Assembly: GCF_001523745.2 (NCBI RefSeq)
Contig: NZ_CP013386.1
Span: forward strand, 2,666,001-2,730,000
Reading direction: 5' to 3'
Length of the DNA stretch: 64,000 nt
Source of the DNA: Burkholderia mayonis
GTDB taxonomy: Bacteria > Pseudomonadota > Gammaproteobacteria > Burkholderiales > Burkholderiaceae
How positions within the stretch are numbered: position 1 is the stretch's first letter; each line of letters begins with the position of its first letter. Positions 46,402 through 56,497 of the stretch are shown here, piece after piece. The notes under the pieces are model-generated. The model was not told the origin of the DNA. It worked only from the letters and a program-made list of their open reading frames with translations, and made no database searches. The position numbers and the translations under genes were made by a program.

Positions 46402-46884
46402 TTTTGTTTCTCCGTGTTCCAAATCGAACCGGTGAAACGTTAGAGGATCGCGTGTAAAGGGCAGGTCAAAGGTTCGAAGGAGGGCGTAAAAAACGCGTAA
46501 ACCGTCGACGGGCGCGCAGCCGGCGCGTTGCGTGCCATCCGGCGTCGGGCGGCGCGGCGCGCCCTCCGGTCAGCGACCGTCCTGTGCATGGCGCTGCTGC
46601 ATGGAGGTGCGCGGCGGCCGAGTGCAGAAGCCGCGTGAACAGCATCGTGACGTTGCTCGTGCCCGCAGCCGGGTTCAAGCGTCGTTTGCGTGATCGGCGT
46701 GATCGACAGGCCGCGCGCGAGCTCGTCGACCGCACTCACGACGCGCAAGTGTGCTCGCCGGCGCCCGACCGTCATCCCCGTTTCCGAGGCGAAAAGGCGC
46801 ATCAGCGCGCGGGCTCGCATACATGTGCGGGTCGGCGCGCGCCGACCTCGGCGCATCCGCCTCGGGGAACGCGCGCCCGCGCGG
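46402..46884. other. kdp promoter region and adjoining non-coding DNA
   Basis: A 483-base gap. The first 105 bases hold the kdp promoter and the candidate KdpE box. The rest (46505-46884) has a weak minus-strand frame with a short gene-like stretch (VSAVDELARGLS), but no start signal and abnormal Arg-rich composition on both sides. It may be a gene remnant; I do not annotate it. Confidence 0.4.
46479..46504 (-). promoter_or_regulatory. Candidate KdpE-binding box
   Basis: On the minus strand two TTTACGC half-sites lie 11 bases apart, joined by a T-run (TTTACGCGTTTTTTACGCC). The layout and bases resemble the E. coli KdpE site as I remember it (TTTATAC, T-run, TTTACAC). It lies about 80 bases upstream of the first kdp frame, just ahead of a TTGACC (complement of 46464-46469) that could be the -35. 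Confidence 0.5.
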
Positions 46885-47859
46885 TCAAGGCACCAGGATC
46901 GTCGATCCCGTCGTGCGCCGCGCCTCGAGATCGCGGTGCGCCTGTGCAACGTTCTCGAGCGGATAGCGCTGCTGGATGCTCGTCTTCACGCGTCCCGACA
47001 TGAGCACGTCGAACAGCTCGGCCGCGTTGCGATCGAGATCCTCGCGCTTCGCGATGTACGAGAACAGCGTCGGCCGCGTGAAGAACAGCGAGCCGCGCGA
47101 CGAGAACTCCTTCGAGTCGATCGGCGGCAGCGGCCCGGACGCGTTGCCGAAGCTGACGAAAAGCCCGAGCGGCGCGAGGCAGTCGAGCGAGCCAACATAT
47201 GTATCCTTGCCGATCGAGTCGTAGACGACCGGCACGCCCGCGCCGTTCGTGATTTCCTTCACGCGTTCGGTGAAGTTCTCGCGCGTGTAGACGATCGGAT
47301 AGTCGCAGCCGTGCGACTTCGCGAGCGCGGCCTTCTCGTCGGAGCCGACCGTGCCGATCACCGTCGCGCCGAGCGCCTTCGCCCACTGGCAGACGAGGAG
47401 GCCGACGCCGCCCGCCGCCGCGTGAATCAGGATCGTGTCGCCCGGCTTGACCGGGTACGTGCGGCGCAGCAGATACTGCGCGGTCAGACCCTGCAGCATC
47501 GCCGACGCCGCGTCGTCGTAGCCGATGCCGTCCGGCAGCTTGACGAGCTTCGCGGCGGACAGCACGCGCTCCTGCGCGTAGGCGCCCGGCGGCTGCGCGA
47601 CGTAGGCGACGCGGTCGCCCGGCTCGAGCGTCGTCACGCCGACGCCGATTTCCGTGACCTCGCCCGCCGCCTCCATGCCGAGGCCGCCCGGCAGCGGCTG
47701 CGGGTAGAGGCCGGTGCGGAAATAGACGTCGATGTAGTTGAGGCCGACCGCGTGCTGCCTGATGCGGACTTCGCCCGGCTGCGGCGCGCCGACATCGACG
47801 TCGACCCACTTCATGACTTCCGGGCCGCCCGGATGGTCGTAACGAATTGCCTTCGGCAT
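46885..47859 (-). CDS. NADPH:quinone oxidoreductase, zeta-crystallin type
   Basis: A 324-residue medium-chain dehydrogenase/reductase without structural zinc. Family features are GLNYIDVYFRTGLYP, GMEAAGEV, the nucleotide loop HAAAGGVGLLVCQWAKALGA (20 residues) and QRYPLENVAQAHRDLEAR at the end. The start at 47859 has AGGAGA upstream. Members reduce quinones with NADPH by one-electron steps. It has no operon partner. Confidence 0.92.
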   Translation of the reverse strand: MPKAIRYDHPGGPEVMKWVDVDVGAPQPGEVRIRQHAVGLNYIDVYFRTGLYPQPLPGGLGMEAAGEVTEIGVGVTTLEPGDRVAYVAQPPGAYAQERVLSAAKLVKLPDGIGYDDAASAMLQGLTAQYLLRRTYPVKPGDTILIHAAAGGVGLLVCQWAKALGATVIGTVGSDEKAALAKSHGCDYPIVYTRENFTERVKEITNGAGVPVVYDSIGKDTYVGSLDCLAPLGLFVSFGNASGPLPPIDSKEFSSRGSLFFTRPTLFSYIAKREDLDRNAAELFDVLMSGRVKTSIQQRYPLENVAQAHRDLEARRTTGSTILVP

Positions 47860-48476
47860 GCTGGCTCTCCTGGTTGCGTTGAGCGTTGAGTTCGGAATCG
47901 GCTGGCGCGCCCGGTCGATGCGCGGGCGCGCGGAATGCGTAGACGAGCGCGCCGTCCGCGACGAGCGGGCGAAACGAGACGCACGCCCGACGACGTTGCC
48001 GCCGCCGGCGCACGCTCGCGTCGCGCCGCAAGATTGTCGCGCGTTGTGAGAACGCTTGCAGAACTTGGCTTCGACGCGGAATCGATGCGTCATCGAATTG
48101 GAAAACGGCCGGCCCGCGCCGGCGGACGGCACAAGCGCCGCGCGATGCGGTGCGGTGCGGCAGCCACGATAAGCGCGCCGTCACGCTTTCAGCGAGCGGC
48201 GGCGCAGCCGAACCGCGACGGCGACGCCGCCTGACAGCGGCGGCGCGCCCGGAAAGCCATGTCAACGATGTCGAAAGACGGCGGCGCGCCCGAGGGGGGG
48301 AATGCAGCGATGCGATATGGCCGCGATGCCCCCCGTGAAGCAACGAGCGGCGGGCAGCCCTGCCGATGCCGTCCGCCGCGTGCGCTCGGCGGCCGCCGCT
48401 CCCGCTGGCGCCGGCGCGCCCGCCCAAGCCCGATCCCGGCCGCGCCGGATCGTCCGCTCGCGGCGCGCCGCGCCGC
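47860..48476. other. Intergenic region without a recognisable gene
   Basis: A 617-base GC-rich gap between the quinone oxidoreductase and mgsA. Frames on both strands are Arg-rich shadows with no start signals, and I see no terminator, repeat or RNA gene that I can support. Confidence 0.4.
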
Positions 48477-48869
48477 TCACGCCTTCGCCGCGAGCCGGCG
48501 CGTCAGGTCGTCGAGCAGCATCCGCGCCGTCGCGACGTTGGTCGCGACCGGCACGTCGTGCACGTCGCACGCGCGCACGAGCGCGGTGATGTCCGGATCG
48601 TGCGGCTGCGCGGTCATCGGATCGCGCAGGAAGATCACGACGTCGACGCGTCCGTCCGCAAGCTCCGCGCCGATCTGCAAGTCGCCGCCGAGCGGCCCCG
48701 ACAGCTTGCGCTCGACCTCGAGCCCGAGCGCCTGCGCGATCCGTCCGCCCGTCGTGCCCGTCGCGACGAGCCGGCATTGCGCGAGCGTCGGCCGGTATGC
48801 GCTCGCGAGCGCGACGATTTCATCCTTCTTCGCGTCGTGCGCGATCAGCGCAATGCGGGGTGTGCTCAT
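48477..48869 (-). CDS. mgsA: Methylglyoxal synthase
   Basis: Converts dihydroxyacetone phosphate to methylglyoxal, a bypass of lower glycolysis under phosphate limitation. The product has 130 residues. Active-site landmarks are [10 protein letters not shown] (phosphate loop), TGTTGG and the catalytic Asp region [11 protein letters not shown] / [14 protein letters not shown]. The start at 48869 has AAGGA at 8 bases. Confidence 0.94.
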   Translation of the reverse strand: MSTPRIALIAHDAKKDEIVALASAYRPTLAQCRLVATGTTGGRIAQALGLEVERKLSGPLGGDLQIGAELADGRVDVVIFLRDPMTAQPHDPDITALVRACDVHDVPVATNVATARMLLDDLTRRLAAKA

Positions 48870-48989
48870 CTGCGAATCCTTTTCTGCTGACCTATCGATG
48901 CGGGTCGAGCCCGCGCGCCGCGTGCGACCGCGGCCGGCGCCCACGCGCCGCACCGCTACTTTACGGGCTGCGAGCCCGGGACGACAGGT

Positions 48990-49769
48990 TCAAAACGTGC
49001 CGGGATACGCGCCGCCGTCGAGCAGCCAGTTCTGCCCGGTGATGTAGCCCGCGTGGACGCTGCACAGGAACGCGCACGCCGCGCCGAACTCGTCGGGCGT
49101 GCCGAGGCGCTTCGCCGGAATCTCGTTCGTGCGCCGCGCGCGCAGTTCGTCGACCATCGCGCCTTGCGCCTTCGCCGCGGCGGCGAGCGTCGTCGCGATC
49201 CGGTCGGTGTCGAAGAGGCCCGGCAGCAGGTTGTTGATCGTCACGTTGTGCTCGGCGACCTTGCGCGCGAGCCCCGCGACGAAACCCGTGAGGCCCGACC
49301 GCGCGCCGTTCGACAGCGCGAGCACGTCGATCGGCGCCTTCACGGCCGAGCTCGTGATGTTGACGATGCGGCCGAAGCGGCGCGCGATCATTCCGTCGAC
49401 GGTCGCGCGGATCAGCTCGATCGGCGTCAGCATGTTCGCCTCGAGCGCGCGAATCCAGTCGTCGTGAGAGAAATCGCGAAAATCGCCGGGCGGCGGGCCG
49501 CCCGCGTTCGTCACGAGGATGTCGGGCTGCGGGCACGCGGCGAGCGCGGCCGCGCGGCCTTCGGGCGTCGTGATGTCGCACGCGACAGCCGTCACGTCGG
49601 CGCCCGTCTTCGCACGGATGTCGGCCGCGGCGGCATCGAGCGTCTCCCGCGTGCGCGCGACGATCACGAGCTTCGCGCCCTCGGCCGCGAGCGCTTGCGC
49701 GCAGCCGCGCCCGAGCCCCTTGCTGGCCGCGCACACGAGCGCGGTCCGTCCTGCGATTCCCAGATCCAT
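48990..49769 (-). CDS. SDR-family protein lacking the catalytic Tyr-Lys
   Basis: A 259-residue Rossmann-fold protein of the SDR family. The nucleotide loop (CAASKGLG) and the NAG motif are present, as is the Ser in NITSSAVKAP. At the place of the catalytic Tyr-x3-Lys the sequence reads LALSNGARSG, so both residues are replaced (Ser and Arg). I recall a FabG-like subgroup with this substitution whose activity is unclear. The C-terminus (GYITGQNWLLDGGAYPG) is normal for the family. Confidence 0.85.
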   Translation of the reverse strand: MDLGIAGRTALVCAASKGLGRGCAQALAAEGAKLVIVARTRETLDAAAADIRAKTGADVTAVACDITTPEGRAAALAACPQPDILVTNAGGPPPGDFRDFSHDDWIRALEANMLTPIELIRATVDGMIARRFGRIVNITSSAVKAPIDVLALSNGARSGLTGFVAGLARKVAEHNVTINNLLPGLFDTDRIATTLAAAAKAQGAMVDELRARRTNEIPAKRLGTPDEFGAACAFLCSVHAGYITGQNWLLDGGAYPGTF

Positions 49770-49991
49770 TGAACGTGTTCCTTGCCGATGTCTGCCTGAC
49801 GAAATCCCTCGCCGGCGGGGCCGCCGGACGCGACGCCCGCGCGTTTCCCGCCGCCTGCGACCGAACGCGCGTCGAAACGACGATAATATCCGGATCGCGA
49901 GCGTTCATCTTCGGTAAACTTGCGGCTGTTCCGCGCGCGGACTGCCGACCCGGCCCGCCCGCCGTCCCCGAATCCCTTGAGCCGCCGCCCC

Positions 49992-50642
49992 ATGAAACAG
50001 GACAGCCGTTTTCCGAACCTCTTCATCCTCGACCATCCGCTGATCCAGCACAAACTCACGCACATGCGCGACAAGGACACGTCGACGCGCACGTTCCGCG
50101 AGCTCTTGCGCGAGATCACGCTGCTGATGGGCTACGAGATCACCCGCAACCTGCCGATCACGACGAAGCGGGTCGAAACGCCGCTCGTCGAGATCGACGC
50201 GCCCGTGATCGCCGGCAAGAAGCTCGCGATCGTGCCCGTGCTGCGCGCGGGCGTCGGGATGTCGGACGGCCTGCTCGAGCTGATTCCGTCGGCGCGCGTC
50301 GGCCACATCGGCGTGTACCGCGCCGACGACCACCGCCCGGTCGAATACCTGGTGCGCCTGCCCGATCTCGAAGACCGGATCTTCATCCTGTGCGATCCGA
50401 TGGTCGCGACGGGCTATTCGGCCGCCCACGCGATCGACGTGCTCAAGCGCCGCGGCGTGCCGGGCAACCGGATCATGTTCCTCGCGCTCGTCGCAGCGCC
50501 GGAAGGCGTGCAGGTGTTCCAGGACGCGCATCCGGACGTGAAGCTCTACGTCGCGTCGCTCGACTCGCACCTCGACGACCACGCATACATCGTCCCGGGC
50601 CTGGGCGACGCGGGCGACCGCCTGTTCGGCACGAAAAACTGA
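49992..50642 (+). CDS. upp: Uracil phosphoribosyltransferase
   Basis: Pyrimidine salvage enzyme that makes UMP from uracil and PRPP, 216 residues. The PRPP loop is [15 protein letters not shown], and the uracil-binding C-terminal region is [16 protein letters not shown]. The start at 49992 gives the standard N-terminus ([13 protein letters not shown]); the upstream in-frame extension is spurious. Confidence 0.96.
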   Translation: MKQDSRFPNLFILDHPLIQHKLTHMRDKDTSTRTFRELLREITLLMGYEITRNLPITTKRVETPLVEIDAPVIAGKKLAIVPVLRAGVGMSDGLLELIPSARVGHIGVYRADDHRPVEYLVRLPDLEDRIFILCDPMVATGYSAAHAIDVLKRRGVPGNRIMFLALVAAPEGVQVFQDAHPDVKLYVASLDSHLDDHAYIVPGLGDAGDRLFGTKN

Positions 50643-50915
50643 CGGGAAAAAACGGCGATTCGTGCTGGCGCGGGCCCTGCCCCGCCGCCCGCTCTCGCGC
50701 GGCCATCCCTCGGCGCGCCGCGGCTCGCGCGCGGTTCGGCGGCGGTTCGGCCATCGCCCGGCCGTCAAACGGCGCACCGTCGCGTGATAAAATCTCATTC
50801 CACTCGACAACGCGCGGCCCAAGCGGCGCTCGCCCGCTCACGCGGCCGCCGGACTCAACGACAGACACATTGCTAAACGCCGGCGCGGCATGCGCGCGGG
50901 CGGACGGAGAAAAGT

Positions 50916-51644
50916 ATGGCTGGTCACTCGAAATGGGCCAACATCAAGCATAAGAAAGCGGCAGCCGACGCGAAGCGCGGCAAGATCTGGACACGCCTCA
51001 TCAAGGAAATCCAGGTGGCCGCGCGTCTCGGCGGCGGCGATCCGAACTCGAACCCGCGCCTGCGTCTCGCGGTCGACAAGGCGGCCGACGCGAACATGCC
51101 GAAGGACAACGTGAAGCGCGCGATCGACCGCGGCGCCGGCGGCGCGGACGGCGCGAACTACGAAGAGATCCGCTACGAAGGCTACGGCATCGGCGGCGCG
51201 GCGATCATCGTCGACACGCTGACCGACAACCGCACCCGCACCGTCGCCGAAGTGCGCCACGCGTTCTCGAAGTTCGGCGGCAACATGGGCACCGACGGCT
51301 CGGTCGCGTTCATGTTCGATCACGTCGGCCAGTTCCTGTTCGCGCCGGGCACGTCGGAAGACGCGCTGATGGACGCGGCGCTCGAAGCGGGCGCGAACGA
51401 CGTGAACACGAACGACGACGGCTCGATCGAAGTGCTGTGCGACTGGCAGGAATTCTCGAAGGTGAAGGACGCGCTCGAAGCGGCAGGCTTCAAGGCCGAA
51501 CTCGCCGAAGTCACGATGAAGCCGCAGAACGAGGTCGAGTTCACCGGCGAAGACGCGGCGAAGATGCAAAAGCTCCTGGACGCGCTCGAAAATCTCGACG
51601 ACGTGCAGGAGGTGTACACGAACGCCGTCGTCGTCGAGGAATGA
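50916..51644 (+). CDS. YebC/PmpR-family protein (TACO1-like)
   Basis: A 242-residue protein of the YebC family, annotated as a transcriptional regulator. Recent work on the family links it to translation of difficult sequences such as polyproline. The N-terminus [16 protein letters not shown] and the [15 protein letters not shown] core ([17 protein letters not shown]) are diagnostic. GGAGAAAAG precedes the ATG. purD follows 107 bases downstream on the same strand. A TAAAAT at 50788 may be the -10 box of its promoter. Confidence 0.94.
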   Translation: MAGHSKWANIKHKKAAADAKRGKIWTRLIKEIQVAARLGGGDPNSNPRLRLAVDKAADANMPKDNVKRAIDRGAGGADGANYEEIRYEGYGIGGAAIIVDTLTDNRTRTVAEVRHAFSKFGGNMGTDGSVAFMFDHVGQFLFAPGTSEDALMDAALEAGANDVNTNDDGSIEVLCDWQEFSKVKDALEAAGFKAELAEVTMKPQNEVEFTGEDAAKMQKLLDALENLDDVQEVYTNAVVVEE

Positions 51645-51751
51645 ACGTTGAGCGGCCGCACTTTCCGGCGAAAGGCGGCCGCAGCCGAATCTCGCGGCCG
51701 GCCCGCTTCGTGCGCGCCGGCCGTCCTATTTTCTAGTCTGCGGGGAATCCC

Positions 51752-53029
51752 ATGAAACTACTCGTCGTCGGCTCCGGCGGCCGCGAACATGCGCTCGCCT
51801 GGAAGCTCGCCCAGTCGCCGCGCGTCCAGCTCGTCTACGTTGCGCCCGGCAACGGCGGCACCGCGCAGGACGAGCGCCTGAAGAACGTCGATCTGAGCTC
51901 GCTCGACGATCTCGCCGATTTCGCCGAGTCCGAAGGCGTCGCGTTCACGCTCGTCGGCCCGGAAGCGCCGCTCGCGGTGGGCATCGTCAACCATTTCCGC
52001 GCGCGCGGCCTGAAAATCTTCGGCCCGACGAAGGAAGCTGCGCAGCTCGAGAGCTCGAAGGATTTCGCGAAAGCGTTCATGAAGCGCCACGGCATTCCGA
52101 CCGCCGACTACGAAACCTTCACCGACGCGGCCGCCGCGCACGCGTACATCGATTCGAAGGGCGCGCCGATCGTCGTGAAGGCCGACGGCCTCGCGGCCGG
52201 CAAGGGCGTCGTCGTCGCGACGACGCTGGAAGAGGCGCACGAGGCCGTCGACATGATGCTGTCCGGCAACAAGCTCGGCGACGCCGGCGCGCGCGTCGTG
52301 ATCGAGGCATTCCTCGACGGCGAGGAAGCGAGCTTCATCGTGATGGTCGACGGCAAGAACGCGCTCGCGCTCGCGTCGAGCCAGGATCACAAGCGCCTCC
52401 TCGACGGCGACCGCGGCCCGAACACGGGCGGCATGGGCGCGTACTCGCCCGCGCCGATCGTCACGCCGCAGATGCACGCGCGCGTGATGCGCGAGATCAT
52501 CATGCCGACCGTGCGCGGGATGGAGAAGGACGGCATCCGCTTCACTGGCTTCCTGTACGCGGGCCTGATGATCGACAAGGACGGCAACCCGCGCACGCTC
52601 GAATTCAACTGCCGGATGGGCGACCCGGAGACGCAGCCGATCATGGCGCGCCTGAAGAGCGATTTCTCGAAGGTCGTCGAGCAGGCGATCGCGGGCACGC
52701 TCGACACGGTCGAGCTCGACTGGGACCGCCGCACCGCGCTCGGCGTCGTGCTCGCCGCGCACGGCTACCCCGATTCACCGAGGAAGGGCGACCGGATCAA
52801 CGGGGTTCCGGCGGAAACTGCGCATTCTGTGACGTTCCACGCGGGCACGACGTTCGACGGCGACAAGCTCATCACGTCGGGCGGGCGCGTGCTGTGCGTC
52901 GTCGGCCTCGCGGATTCGGTGCGCGGCGCGCAGCAGGCCGCATACGAAACGGTCAACCAGATCAACTTCGAGGGCATGCAGTACCGCCGCGACATCGGCT
53001 ACCGCGCGCTCAGCCGCAAGACGGTCTGA
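51752..53029 (+). CDS. purD: Phosphoribosylamine--glycine ligase
   Basis: Second step of purine synthesis, an ATP-grasp ligase of 425 residues. The N-terminal MKLLVVGSGGREHALAWKL, the ATP-grasp segments PIVVKADGLAAGKGV and TGGMGAYSPAP, and the metal-binding EFNCRMGDPETQ are all present. GGGGA lies upstream of the ATG. A terminator follows, so the downstream hemF operon can be separate. Confidence 0.97.
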   Translation: MKLLVVGSGGREHALAWKLAQSPRVQLVYVAPGNGGTAQDERLKNVDLSSLDDLADFAESEGVAFTLVGPEAPLAVGIVNHFRARGLKIFGPTKEAAQLESSKDFAKAFMKRHGIPTADYETFTDAAAAHAYIDSKGAPIVVKADGLAAGKGVVVATTLEEAHEAVDMMLSGNKLGDAGARVVIEAFLDGEEASFIVMVDGKNALALASSQDHKRLLDGDRGPNTGGMGAYSPAPIVTPQMHARVMREIIMPTVRGMEKDGIRFTGFLYAGLMIDKDGNPRTLEFNCRMGDPETQPIMARLKSDFSKVVEQAIAGTLDTVELDWDRRTALGVVLAAHGYPDSPRKGDRINGVPAETAHSVTFHAGTTFDGDKLITSGGRVLCVVGLADSVRGAQQAAYETVNQINFEGMQYRRDIGYRALSRKTV

Positions 53030-53083
53030 CCCGCCGCGCCGCCGCCACTCGCCCGCCGGCTTCGCGGCCGGCGCGCCCTCTCC

Positions 53084-53124
53084 TCTGCCGGGGTTCGCTA
53101 GAATGCCCGGCAGAAGCATTTTTT
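53084..53124 (+). terminator. Candidate terminator of purD
   Basis: A 9-base stem, TCTGCCGGG (53084-53092) with CCCGGCAGA (53106-53114), has a 13-base loop. A T6 run (53119-53124) begins four bases after it. It lies 55 bases past the purD stop. Confidence 0.6.
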
Positions 53125-53127
53125 GAC

Positions 53128-53148
53128 GGCGTCCGTCAGGCGGACGCC
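53128..53148 (+). promoter_or_regulatory. Hairpin just before the hemF start
   Basis: A perfect 8-base stem (GGCGTCCG / CGGACGCC) with a 5-base loop ends 11 bases before the hemF ATG and covers the place where a ribosome-binding site would be. No clear Shine-Dalgarno sequence is visible outside it. Confidence 0.4.
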
Positions 53149-53159
53149 GCCCCACATCG

Positions 53160-54083
53160 ATGACCGATTCGACTTACGACGTCAACCGAGTACGCGCGTA
53201 TCTGCAAGGGCTGCAGACGCGCATCGCCGATGCGCTCGGCGCCTTCGACGGCACCCCGCTCGCCTCCGACGCGTGGCAGCGCGGCCCCGGCGAGCGGCTG
53301 CGCGGCGGCGGCTGCACGCGCATCCTCGAGGAAGGCGGCTTCTTCGAGCGCGCGGGCGTCGGCTTTTCCGACGTCGCGGGCGACGCGCTGCCGCCGTCCG
53401 CGAGCGCCGCGCGTCCGCAGCTTGCCGGACGCGGCTTCGAGGCGCTCGGCGTGTCGCTCGTGCTGCACCCGCGCAATCCGTACTGCCCGACCGTCCACAT
53501 GAACGTCCGGATGCTGATCGCGACGAAGCCGGGCGAAGCGCCCGTGTTCTGGTTCGGCGGCGGCATGGATCTGACGCCGATTTACGGCTTCGACGAAGAC
53601 GCGCAGCATTTCCATCGCACGTGCCGCGCGTCGCTCGACCCGTTCGGCGCCGATCTGTACCCGCGCTTCAAGAAGTGGTGCGACGACTATTTCTTCCTGA
53701 AGCACCGCAACGAGGCGCGCGGCGTCGGCGGGATCTTCTTCGACGACTTCTCGGAGCTCGGCTTCGAACGCTCGTTTGAAATGCTGCGAAGCGTCGGCGA
53801 TGCGTTCCTGCCATCGTACCTGCCGATCGTCGAGCGGCGCCGCGACACGCCGTACGGCGAGCGCGAGCGCGCGTTCCAGGCGTACCGGCGCGGCCGCTAC
53901 GTCGAGTTCAATCTCGTGTTCGACCGCGGCACGCTGTTCGGCCTGCAAAGCGGCGGGCGCACCGAGTCGATTCTGCTGTCGATGCCGCCGACGGCGAGCT
54001 GGCGCTACGACTGGCGCCCGGAACCGGGCACGCCGGAGGCGCGCCTTTACAGCGACTTCCTCGCGCCGCGCGACTGGGCATGA
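53160..54083 (+). CDS. hemF: Oxygen-dependent coproporphyrinogen-III oxidase
   Basis: Heme synthesis: oxidative decarboxylation of coproporphyrinogen III using O2. The product is 307 residues, the usual length. Family motifs include [34 protein letters not shown] (20 residues) and [17 protein letters not shown]. It is the first gene of a tight run: its stop overlaps the nadD start (ATGA). The hairpin before the start may affect its translation. Confidence 0.97.
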   Translation: MTDSTYDVNRVRAYLQGLQTRIADALGAFDGTPLASDAWQRGPGERLRGGGCTRILEEGGFFERAGVGFSDVAGDALPPSASAARPQLAGRGFEALGVSLVLHPRNPYCPTVHMNVRMLIATKPGEAPVFWFGGGMDLTPIYGFDEDAQHFHRTCRASLDPFGADLYPRFKKWCDDYFFLKHRNEARGVGGIFFDDFSELGFERSFEMLRSVGDAFLPSYLPIVERRRDTPYGERERAFQAYRRGRYVEFNLVFDRGTLFGLQSGGRTESILLSMPPTASWRYDWRPEPGTPEARLYSDFLAPRDWA

Positions 54084-54832
54084 GCCGCTCCGCCGCCCGC
54101 CGAGCCGATCCCGCGAAAGGACCCGTTCTGCATCCCGACAACGCCGGCCAGCCCCCGCTGCCGCGCCGCATCGGCATGCTCGGCGGCACGTTCGATCCGA
54201 TCCACGACGGCCATCTCGCGCTCGCGCGCCGCTTCGCCGGCGTGCTGCGCCTGACCGAGCTCGTGCTGATGCCGGCCGGCCAGCCGTATCAGAAGCAGGA
54301 CGTCTCGTCGGCCGAGCACCGGCTCGCGATGACCCGCGCGGCGGCGGGCTCGCTCGTGCTGCCGGGCGTCGCCGTCAGCGTCGCGACCGACGAGATCGAG
54401 CACGCCGGCCCGACCTACACCGTCGAGACGCTCGAGCGCTGGCGCAAGCGGATCGGCCCCGACGCGTCGCTGTCGCTGCTGATCGGCGCCGACCAGCTCG
54501 TGCGCCTCGACACGTGGCGCGACTGGCGCAGGCTCTTCGACTTCGCGCACGTGTGCGCGGCGACGCGGCCGGGCTTCGACTTCGCGGCGGCGTCGCCCGC
54601 CGTCGCGGCCGAGATCGCGAGCCGGCAGGCGAGCGCGGACGTGCTGCAGGCGACGCCCGCCGGGCGCCTGCTGATCGACACGACGCTCTCGCTCGACGTC
54701 GCCGCGACCGACATCCGCGCGCACCTGCGCGCATGCATCGCGCGACGCGCGCAGGTGCCCGACGCATCCGCCGAGCACGTGCCCGGCGCCGTCTGGGCCT
54801 ATATTCTCCAACACCGTCTCTACCATCCCTGA
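54080..54832 (+). CDS. nadD: Nicotinate-nucleotide adenylyltransferase
   Basis: NAD synthesis: adenylates nicotinate mononucleotide. The product has 250 residues, with an N-terminal extension of about 30 residues before the core [14 protein letters not shown], which has the nucleotidyltransferase HxGH-like site. The C-terminal [15 protein letters not shown] is the second signature (usually ISSTxxR). The ATG overlaps the hemF stop; rsfS begins 4 bases after its stop. Confidence 0.94.
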   Translation: MSRSAARRADPAKGPVLHPDNAGQPPLPRRIGMLGGTFDPIHDGHLALARRFAGVLRLTELVLMPAGQPYQKQDVSSAEHRLAMTRAAAGSLVLPGVAVSVATDEIEHAGPTYTVETLERWRKRIGPDASLSLLIGADQLVRLDTWRDWRRLFDFAHVCAATRPGFDFAAASPAVAAEIASRQASADVLQATPAGRLLIDTTLSLDVAATDIRAHLRACIARRAQVPDASAEHVPGAVWAYILQHRLYHP

Positions 54833-54836
54833 TTCC

Positions 54837-55304
54837 ATGGATATCCGCAAACTCCAGCGCGTGATCGTCGACGCTCTCGAAGACATCAAGGCACAAGACA
54901 TCAAAGTGTTCAACACGAGCCATCTGACCGAGCTGTTCGACCGCGTGATCGTCGCGTCCGGCACGTCGAACCGGCAGACCAAGGCGCTCGCGTCCAACGT
55001 GCGCGACAAGGTCAAGGAAGCAGGCGGCGACGTCGTCAGCTCCGAGGGCGAGGACACGGGCGAATGGGTGCTCGTCGACTGCGGCGACGCGGTCGTCCAC
55101 ATCCTGCAGCCTGCGCTGCGCCAGTACTACAACCTCGAGGAAATCTGGGGCGACAAGCCCGTGCGGATGAAGCTGGGCGGCCCGGCGTCGCCGAATGCGC
55201 GCGGCGCGCGCGCCGCCGACGGCGCCGATGAAGACGACGACGTGGACGACGAGGCCCCCGTCGCGCGCCCGGCCCGCAAGACGACGGCCGCGCGCCGCCG
55301 CTGA
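54837..55304 (+). CDS. rsfS: Ribosomal silencing factor RsfS
   Basis: A protein that binds L14 and blocks subunit joining in stationary phase, 155 residues. The conserved domain (about 1-110) contains [28 protein letters not shown] and [15 protein letters not shown]. The last 45 residues are a low-complexity acidic then basic tail. It lies in the usual nadD-rsfS-rlmH order. Confidence 0.95.
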   Translation: MDIRKLQRVIVDALEDIKAQDIKVFNTSHLTELFDRVIVASGTSNRQTKALASNVRDKVKEAGGDVVSSEGEDTGEWVLVDCGDAVVHILQPALRQYYNLEEIWGDKPVRMKLGGPASPNARGARAADGADEDDDVDDEAPVARPARKTTAARRR

Positions 55305-55339
55305 CGCGCCGCCTCGCCGCCTTCATTGCTTTCGCCGCC

Positions 55340-55810
55340 ATGAAACTGCACATCGTCGCGGTCGGCCACAAGATGCCCGGCTGGATCACGACCGGCTTCG
55401 ACGAATATACGAAGCGGATGCCCCCCGAGCTGCGAATCGAGCTGCGCGAGGTGAAGCCCGAGCTGCGCTCGGGCTCGCGCACGGCCGAGAGCGTGATGGC
55501 CGCGGAGAAGCAGCGGATCGAGGCCGCGTTGCCGAAGCACGCGCGCGTCATCGCGCTCGACGAGCGCGGCCGCGACTGGACCACGATGCAGCTCGCGCAG
55601 GCGCTGCCCGCGTGGCAGCAGGACGGCCGCGACGTCGCGTTCGTGATCGGCGGCGCCGACGGGCTCGATCCGGCGCTCAAGTCGCGCGCCGAACTGCTGC
55701 TGCGCGTGTCGAGCCTCACGCTGCCTCACGGCATGGTTCGCGTGCTGCTCGCCGAGCAGCTTTACCGCGCGTGGAGCATCACGCAGAATCACCCCTATCA
55801 TCGCGCGTAG
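55340..55810 (+). CDS. rlmH: 23S rRNA (pseudouridine-1915-N3)-methyltransferase
   Basis: SPOUT-fold methyltransferase that modifies position 1915 of 23S rRNA, 156 residues, full length. Motifs: [37 protein letters not shown] (cofactor knot) and the C-terminal [12 protein letters not shown]... HPYHR. It is 35 bases after rsfS. Confidence 0.97.
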   Translation: MKLHIVAVGHKMPGWITTGFDEYTKRMPPELRIELREVKPELRSGSRTAESVMAAEKQRIEAALPKHARVIALDERGRDWTTMQLAQALPAWQQDGRDVAFVIGGADGLDPALKSRAELLLRVSSLTLPHGMVRVLLAEQLYRAWSITQNHPYHRA

Positions 55811-55856
55811 CGGCCGTCGCCCGACGCGCCGCGCACGCGCCCATCGAGACAAGACG

Positions 55857-56489
55857 ATGCCCGACAGCGCTGCTGCCCCGTCCTACCCGTTCATTTACCT
55901 CGCCTCGCAAAGCCCCCGCCGCCGGGAACTGCTCGATCAGCTCGGCGTGCGCTACGAACTGCTGACGCCCGCGCCCCATGAGGACGCCGAAGCGCTCGAA
56001 GCCGAGTTGCCGGACGAGGCGCCCGACCATTACGTGCTGCGCGTGTGCGTCGCGAAAGCCGAAGCGGCGCGCGCGCGGCTCGTCGCGAACGGCAAGCCGG
56101 CCGCGCCCGTGCTCGTCGCCGATACGACCGTGACGATCGACGGCGCGATCCTCGGCAAGCCCGCCGACGCCGCCGGCGCGCTCGCGATGCTCACGCGCCT
56201 CGCCGGCCGCACGCACGAAGTACTGACGGCGCTCGCCGTGATCGACGCGACGGGCGAGCTGATGCCGCCCGCGCTATCGCGCTCCGAGGTCCGTTTCGCG
56301 GCGGCGGCGCCCGCCGCGCTCGCGCGCTATGTCGAGAGCGGCGAACCGTTCGGCAAGGCGGGCGCCTATGCGATCCAGGGGCGCGCGGCGGAATTCGTCG
56401 AACGAATCGACGGTTCCCATTCGGGTATCATGGGTCTGCCCCTTTTTGAGACCGCGGCGCTGCTTCGCGCGGCGCACGTCTCCTTCTGA
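55857..56489 (+). CDS. Maf-family nucleotide pyrophosphatase
   Basis: Hydrolyses non-canonical or modified nucleoside triphosphates to monophosphates, 210 residues. The Maf signature is clear: [26 protein letters not shown], the KP(A/T)DAAGA segment and [16 protein letters not shown]. Whether it prefers dTTP/UTP (YhdE-like) or m7GTP (YceF-like) cannot be settled by eye. It is 46 bases after rlmH and 8 before rng. Confidence 0.93.
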   Translation: MPDSAAAPSYPFIYLASQSPRRRELLDQLGVRYELLTPAPHEDAEALEAELPDEAPDHYVLRVCVAKAEAARARLVANGKPAAPVLVADTTVTIDGAILGKPADAAGALAMLTRLAGRTHEVLTALAVIDATGELMPPALSRSEVRFAAAAPAALARYVESGEPFGKAGAYAIQGRAAEFVERIDGSHSGIMGLPLFETAALLRAAHVSF

Positions 56490-56497
56490 ATCACACC

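Noticed and set aside
46440..46949. Minus-strand frame with a short gene-like stretch (VSAVDELARGLS)
   Set aside because: Arg-rich flanks, no ribosome-binding site, and overlap with the quinone oxidoreductase end; at most a remnant.
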